Shown here: in pieces, positions 6,156-8,838 of the stretch
How the letters are laid out: each line of letters opens with the position of its first letter
Numbering within the stretch: the stretch's first letter is position 1
Made by a program: the position numbers and the translations under genes
Source: Parachlamydiaceae bacterium
GTDB taxonomy: Bacteria > Chlamydiota > Chlamydiia > Chlamydiales > Parachlamydiaceae
Assembly: GCA_013817115.1 (NCBI GenBank)
Contig: JACDDG010000082.1
Coordinates: 1-8,838, forward strand
Length of the DNA stretch: 8,838 nt
Reading direction: 5' to 3'
The notes under the pieces: model-generated
What the model saw: only the letters and a program-made list of their open reading frames with translations
Databases searched by the model: none
What the model was told of the DNA's origin: nothing

Positions 6156-7028
6156 TTAATTGGGTTGTGGCATGTACATATATTTCATAACAACTTCATC
6201 AAATAAACCCTTTTTAACATCAGAATAAAGGGCAATGGGATTTTTTAATGAAGGTTTGACAAGTTCTGTGTAGCTTGAATCTGTCAGGTGCAAAGGTGAC
6301 TGCTTTACAGAAGCAATCCATTTCTCAAAATCAGATTCTGAAGAAGCTTTTGCAACAAAAGTCATGCTTGCATAGCCCTCTCCATTGATTTCAGCAGCTT
6401 TACCAGAGTATTCGCCGGGCTCATTAGCCATCACATGCAACTGTGTTATCATTCCTGTCATGGCATAAATTTGCCCGCTTAATTGCGGCATCCAAAATGA
6501 ATTCATTGGGGATTCATCTGCCGAGAGCTTGAAGTGCACAGGAATTCCTACAGGAAATTGAAAAAAATTAACTGCCGCAATCCCCTGCTCTGGATAAATA
6601 AATAACCATTTCCAATCTAAAGCTATAACCTGAATGGTAAGCGGCTTAGCATCGCTTTTGATTGGGTTATAAGGATCAAGTTTGTGGGTAGCACCCCAAG
6701 TTACACCGATCATGCAGGCAACTATAATTGATGGTAGAATCCATAAAATTAGTTGATTAAAAGCGGAAGAGGGTTGCACCGATGGAGGTGTGTTTGCTAT
6801 TTTTGAACGCTGTTTCCAAACTACGTAGAAAAGAGCAATGTAGGTTGGAACAATAATAACCAGCATTAAGGAAATTATGGCTATTATGAGATCCAGCAAA
6901 CCTTCAGCAATTACTCCTTTGGGATGCACCACAATAGCTTTTTCATCTTTCAAGACAAAAATAATGCCAAGCACGGCTAGTGCGGCAAACAAACCCAATA
7001 AAATTTTTAGCCAATTTTTTTTTTCCAT
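6156..7028 (-). CDS. cyoA: Cytochrome bo3 quinol oxidase subunit II (CyoA)
   Basis: 290 residues (E. coli 315). An N-terminal hydrophobic segment at about 6-26 is followed by two membrane helices at 44-70 and 92-113 and a periplasmic cupredoxin-fold domain from about 128. Signature stretches are LDWKWLFIYPEQGIA (137-151), MNSFWMPQL (175-183), QIYAMTGM (186-193) and ANEPGEY (201-207), followed by a C-terminal COX-aromatic-rich-type region (DFEKWIASVK, 233-242; LFDEVVMKYM, 275-284). The CuA-binding Cys pair of cytochrome c oxidases is absent, as expected for a quinol oxidase. Unlike E. coli CyoA, there is no lipobox Cys after the first hydrophobic segment; the only Cys is Cys105, inside helix 92-113, so this protein should not be lipidated. 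The acidic/His-rich C-terminal tail of E. coli is missing. ATG at 7028 is the only plausible start and has no Shine-Dalgarno sequence; see the promoter directly upstream. First gene of the operon. Confidence 0.95.
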   Translation of the reverse strand: MEKKNWLKILLGLFAALAVLGIIFVLKDEKAIVVHPKGVIAEGLLDLIIAIISLMLVIIVPTYIALFYVVWKQRSKIANTPPSVQPSSAFNQLILWILPSIIVACMIGVTWGATHKLDPYNPIKSDAKPLTIQVIALDWKWLFIYPEQGIAAVNFFQFPVGIPVHFKLSADESPMNSFWMPQLSGQIYAMTGMITQLHVMANEPGEYSGKAAEINGEGYASMTFVAKASSESDFEKWIASVKQSPLHLTDSSYTELVKPSLKNPIALYSDVKKGLFDEVVMKYMYMPQPN

Positions 7029-7036
7029 AATTTTAT

Positions 7037-7063
7037 ATGATATTATTGCCTGGTTTATGTCAA
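7037..7063 (-). promoter_or_regulatory. cyo operon sigma70-type promoter candidate, near-leaderless
   Basis: On the minus strand a perfect -35 box TTGACA (7063-7058) is followed after 15 bases by TATCAT (7042-7037), five of six against TATAAT. The expected transcription start, about seven bases further, falls at about 7030, one or two bases before the cyoA ATG at 7028. This fits the absence of any ribosome binding site before cyoA and predicts a leaderless or nearly leaderless mRNA. The spacer is shorter than the usual 17, so the call is not certain. Confidence 0.4.
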
Positions 7064-7233
7064 CAAAAATATCTCAAAAATATCCTTAACTTTGTTGTGA
7101 CAGTATTTCCACTAGACAGATTTTAACTTATGGGTTATAGTAATTACCATATAAATTGCTCTTTTAAGCTCAGATGAACAATGAATTTTGCTTATGCAAC
7201 AAGCGCATATTGTTTTTCCCCCTTTAAAATACA

Positions 7234-7261
7234 TTGATTTTACAAATAGTGTTTACAAAAT
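7234..7261 (+). promoter_or_regulatory. Weak promoter candidate for the NSS transporter
   Basis: TTGATT (7234-7239) and CAAAAT (7256-7261), each four of six to the consensus, are separated by 16 bases and end 27 bases before the transporter ATG. The surrounding divergent stretch 7029-7288 is AT-rich and offers several alternatives, so this is only the best-placed one. Confidence 0.2.
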
Positions 7262-7288
7262 TTGCAACAATAAAAATGGAGATTCTTC

Positions 7289-8647
7289 ATGCGACGTGAA
7301 TCATGGCGTAATCGAGCAGGTTTTGCTTTAGCAGCTATAGGCTCAGCTGTAGGTTTAGCGAGTATTGTCCGTTTCCCCTACCTCGTTGCAGATCACGGTG
7401 GAGCCGCATTTATTTTTGTCTATCTCTTAAGCCTTTTTATAATCGGTATTCCGATTCTTATTTCCGAAGTAACTTTGGGACGTGCAACCCAAAAAAATTG
7501 CTATGCCGCAATTGCTAATACAGGAAAAGAACCTTTTTGGAAAGGTGCCGGAGCTTGGGTGTTGCTAACAGCATTGCTTGTTAGCGCATTTTATAGCGCT
7601 TTATCCGGTTGGATTTGCGGCTATTTAGTTGAGGCGCTCTTTAATCGACTGCAATCACTTCACACCTCTGAACTTGCAACTGTGCATTTTAAAGAACTTC
7701 TTGGATCTCCTTTATGGGGTTTAAGCTACCACTTTGTATTTCTAACTTTAAGTGTGGGCCTGGTTTATGCAGGTTTGCGTCAAGGAATTGAGAGAGGATG
7801 CAAAATTCTGATGCCGATTTTGTTTGTTACTCTACTCATTTTAGTTATCAAAGGATTATCATTAGATAACTCTTCAAGTGCTTTAGAATATTTGTTTAAG
7901 CCGGATTGGTCTTTGATTACACCTAGCGCTATCCTAATGGCTTTGGGCCAATCCTTTTTTACACTGAGTCTTGGCCAGGGCACAATGATCACTTACGGCA
8001 GTTATTTGCCTAAAAACTCACCTTACATGGGGAGTTGTGTCGCAGTAGCCTTATCCGTTGTTCTTGTCTCTATTTTGTCTGCTATCGCTGTTTTTACAAT
8101 TGTATTTTCTGCAGGAATACAGCCAGAAGGCGGCCTGGGTCTTATGTTTCAAACTCTACCGGTTGTTTTTAGCAATATGGTTGGTGGGCATATATTAGCC
8201 ATGAGCTTCTTTTTACTAGTAGCGTTGGCTGCACTTACCTCGGAGATCTCGGCTTTGGAACCTGTAATCGCCTACTTAGTCGATGAACGCGGCTGGCCGC
8301 GCAAGAAAGCTGCCTTGGCTACCGGTGCGATGGCTTTCATGATTGGTGTTCCTTGTGCTTTGTCGACAAGTTTGCTTTCAGACTGGACTCTTGGGGGTAA
8401 AAATATACTCGAGCTCTTTGACTTGGTTGCCACGACAATTTTAGTTCCTATTGGTGGACTTTTAGGAGTGCTTTTGGTAGCTTGGCGTTGGGGATTTAAT
8501 TTTGCTTTTAAAGATATTGCCAGTGAAAATGGAAGTTTTACGAAGCGTCAAGCAATATATTATTACTTAAAGATTTGCTTAAAGTATTTGGCTCCGGCGT
8601 TGATTTTGATTATTTTTATCAGTAATCTAAGCTTGTTTCAGCAGTAG
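7289..8647 (+). CDS. Neurotransmitter:sodium symporter (NSS/SNF) family transporter
   Basis: 452 residues, the length of the 11-helix bacterial NSS proteins (LeuT, with 12, is 519). Start supported by GGAG at 7278-7281, seven bases before ATG. Helix 1 and the following loop read RNRAGFALAAIGSAVGL (7-23) then RFPYLVADHGGAAF (28-41), the family signature; GIPILISEVTLGR (53-65) follows. FYSALSGW (101-108) is helix 3, with Tyr102 at the conserved substrate-site Tyr. FFTLSLGQGTMITYGSYL (223-240) is the unwound helix 6 segment. ALTSEISALEPVIAYLVDE (315-333) is helix 8. Family role: sodium-coupled uptake of amino acids or related amines across the inner membrane; substrate not predictable here. Odd points: the usual GLGN-x-x-RFPY reads GLAS-x-x-RFPY, so the LeuT Asn27 position (Na1 site) is Ser25, and the Asn286 position in helix 7 is Val257 (next to Ser256). 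The Na2 pair Thr317-Ser318 is kept. The gene is divergent from cyoA and monocistronic as far as visible. Confidence 0.92.
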   Translation: MRRESWRNRAGFALAAIGSAVGLASIVRFPYLVADHGGAAFIFVYLLSLFIIGIPILISEVTLGRATQKNCYAAIANTGKEPFWKGAGAWVLLTALLVSAFYSALSGWICGYLVEALFNRLQSLHTSELATVHFKELLGSPLWGLSYHFVFLTLSVGLVYAGLRQGIERGCKILMPILFVTLLILVIKGLSLDNSSSALEYLFKPDWSLITPSAILMALGQSFFTLSLGQGTMITYGSYLPKNSPYMGSCVAVALSVVLVSILSAIAVFTIVFSAGIQPEGGLGLMFQTLPVVFSNMVGGHILAMSFFLLVALAALTSEISALEPVIAYLVDERGWPRKKAALATGAMAFMIGVPCALSTSLLSDWTLGGKNILELFDLVATTILVPIGGLLGVLLVAWRWGFNFAFKDIASENGSFTKRQAIYYYLKICLKYLAPALILIIFISNLSLFQQ

Positions 8648-8713
8648 TTTAGTCGTATGTGCCGAAAGCAATGCCCTAGCATAAGTTAAAGTGGTGGTAA
8701 CTTTGCTGATTTT

Positions 8714-8810
8714 CAGTTCCCGCTACGGGGGGATAGAACATCGTTAATTTACTGCTAAATTAGAATCTAGAAAAGCCATTCATGCTCCTATCCCCCGGCA
8801 GGGGGAACTG
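8714..8810. repeat. GC-rich inverted repeat with nested hairpins, unassigned
   Basis: Arms of 23 bases at 8714-8736 and 8788-8810 are reverse complements at 20 positions; both share CAGTTCCC at the outer end and ctatccccc at the inner end. Each arm is itself a small hairpin: CCCG-CTA-CGGG in the left, TCCCCC-GGCA-GGGGGA (8791-8806) in the right. The loop between holds a third, TAATTTA-CTGC-TAAATTA, perfect over 7 bp (8745-8762). The stretch is much richer in G+C than its surroundings and begins 66 bases after the transporter stop. No T-run follows, so a simple terminator is unlikely. It may be a small mobile or palindromic repeat, or a structured RNA; the window ends too soon to see context. 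The remaining bases 8648-8713 and 8811-8838 show no gene. Confidence 0.5.
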
Positions 8811-8838
8811 TTAATGGCCCCGGGTGCAGCGATAGCGG

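Noticed and set aside
4390..6190. Several plus-strand open frames of 70-90 codons across the cyo genes
   Set aside because: All are antisense to long, well conserved CyoB and have no independent signals.
6156..7028. Cytochrome c oxidase subunit II (CuA type) for the first operon gene
   Set aside because: The CuA-binding Cys pair and flanking His/Met pattern are absent, and DWKW...YPEQGIA matches quinol oxidase CyoA.
8714..8810. Rho-independent terminator for the transporter gene
   Set aside because: Stems are GC-rich but no run of T follows any of them on either strand; kept as an unassigned repeat instead.
1..8838. CRISPR array, tRNA, rRNA or intact transposase
   Set aside because: No regularly spaced direct repeats, cloverleaf sequence, rRNA segment or transposase motif was seen in reading either strand.

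Overview
The window looks like the chromosome of an AT-rich bacterium with a small, decaying gene set. A host-associated lineage such as a Chlamydiae-like symbiont or an intracellular proteobacterium would fit. That assignment is inference from AT richness, a broken helicase gene, a bo3-type quinol oxidase and a bacterial neurotransmitter:sodium symporter (NSS). No rRNA, tRNA or marker gene fixes the taxon.

Layout. (1) Positions 1-1823, minus strand: a SNF2-like superfamily 2 helicase gene that runs off the left edge. It is split over four reading-frame segments. All three frame changes go the same way (one base short, equivalent to a -1 shift), and two of them sit on A9 and T7 homopolymers. 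(2) Positions 1824-2450: no intact gene. The stretch holds a 27-bp imperfect inverted repeat and a 59-bp degenerate copy of the 3' end of the next gene. (3) Positions 2451-3020, plus strand: a DUF421 (YetF/YcaP-like) membrane protein. (4) Positions 3021-3273: a convergent intergenic stretch with an AT-rich bidirectional terminator candidate. (5) Positions 7028-3274, minus strand: a compact four-gene operon cyoA-cyoB-cyoC-cyoD for a cytochrome bo3-type quinol oxidase. (6) Positions 7289-8647, plus strand: an NSS-family transporter divergent from cyoA. (7) Positions 8648-8838: a locally GC-rich, hairpin-rich tail that I cannot assign.

Function. CyoABCD would take electrons from quinol in the inner membrane, reduce oxygen to water and build a proton gradient. 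The DUF421 protein and the NSS transporter are also inner-membrane proteins; the transporter would import an amino acid or related solute with sodium. There is no sign that these three units form one pathway. The heme O synthase gene (cyoE), often next to cyoD, is not in the window.

Most worth checking: CyoB has Met and Ala where E. coli CyoB has the K-channel residues Lys362 and Thr359, while its D-channel, heme, CuB and quinol-site residues are intact. The transporter has lost both Asn positions of the LeuT Na1 site but keeps the Na2 Thr-Ser pair. The cyoA promoter candidate lies so close to the start codon that a leaderless transcript is predicted. I did not find a convincing wholly new system.
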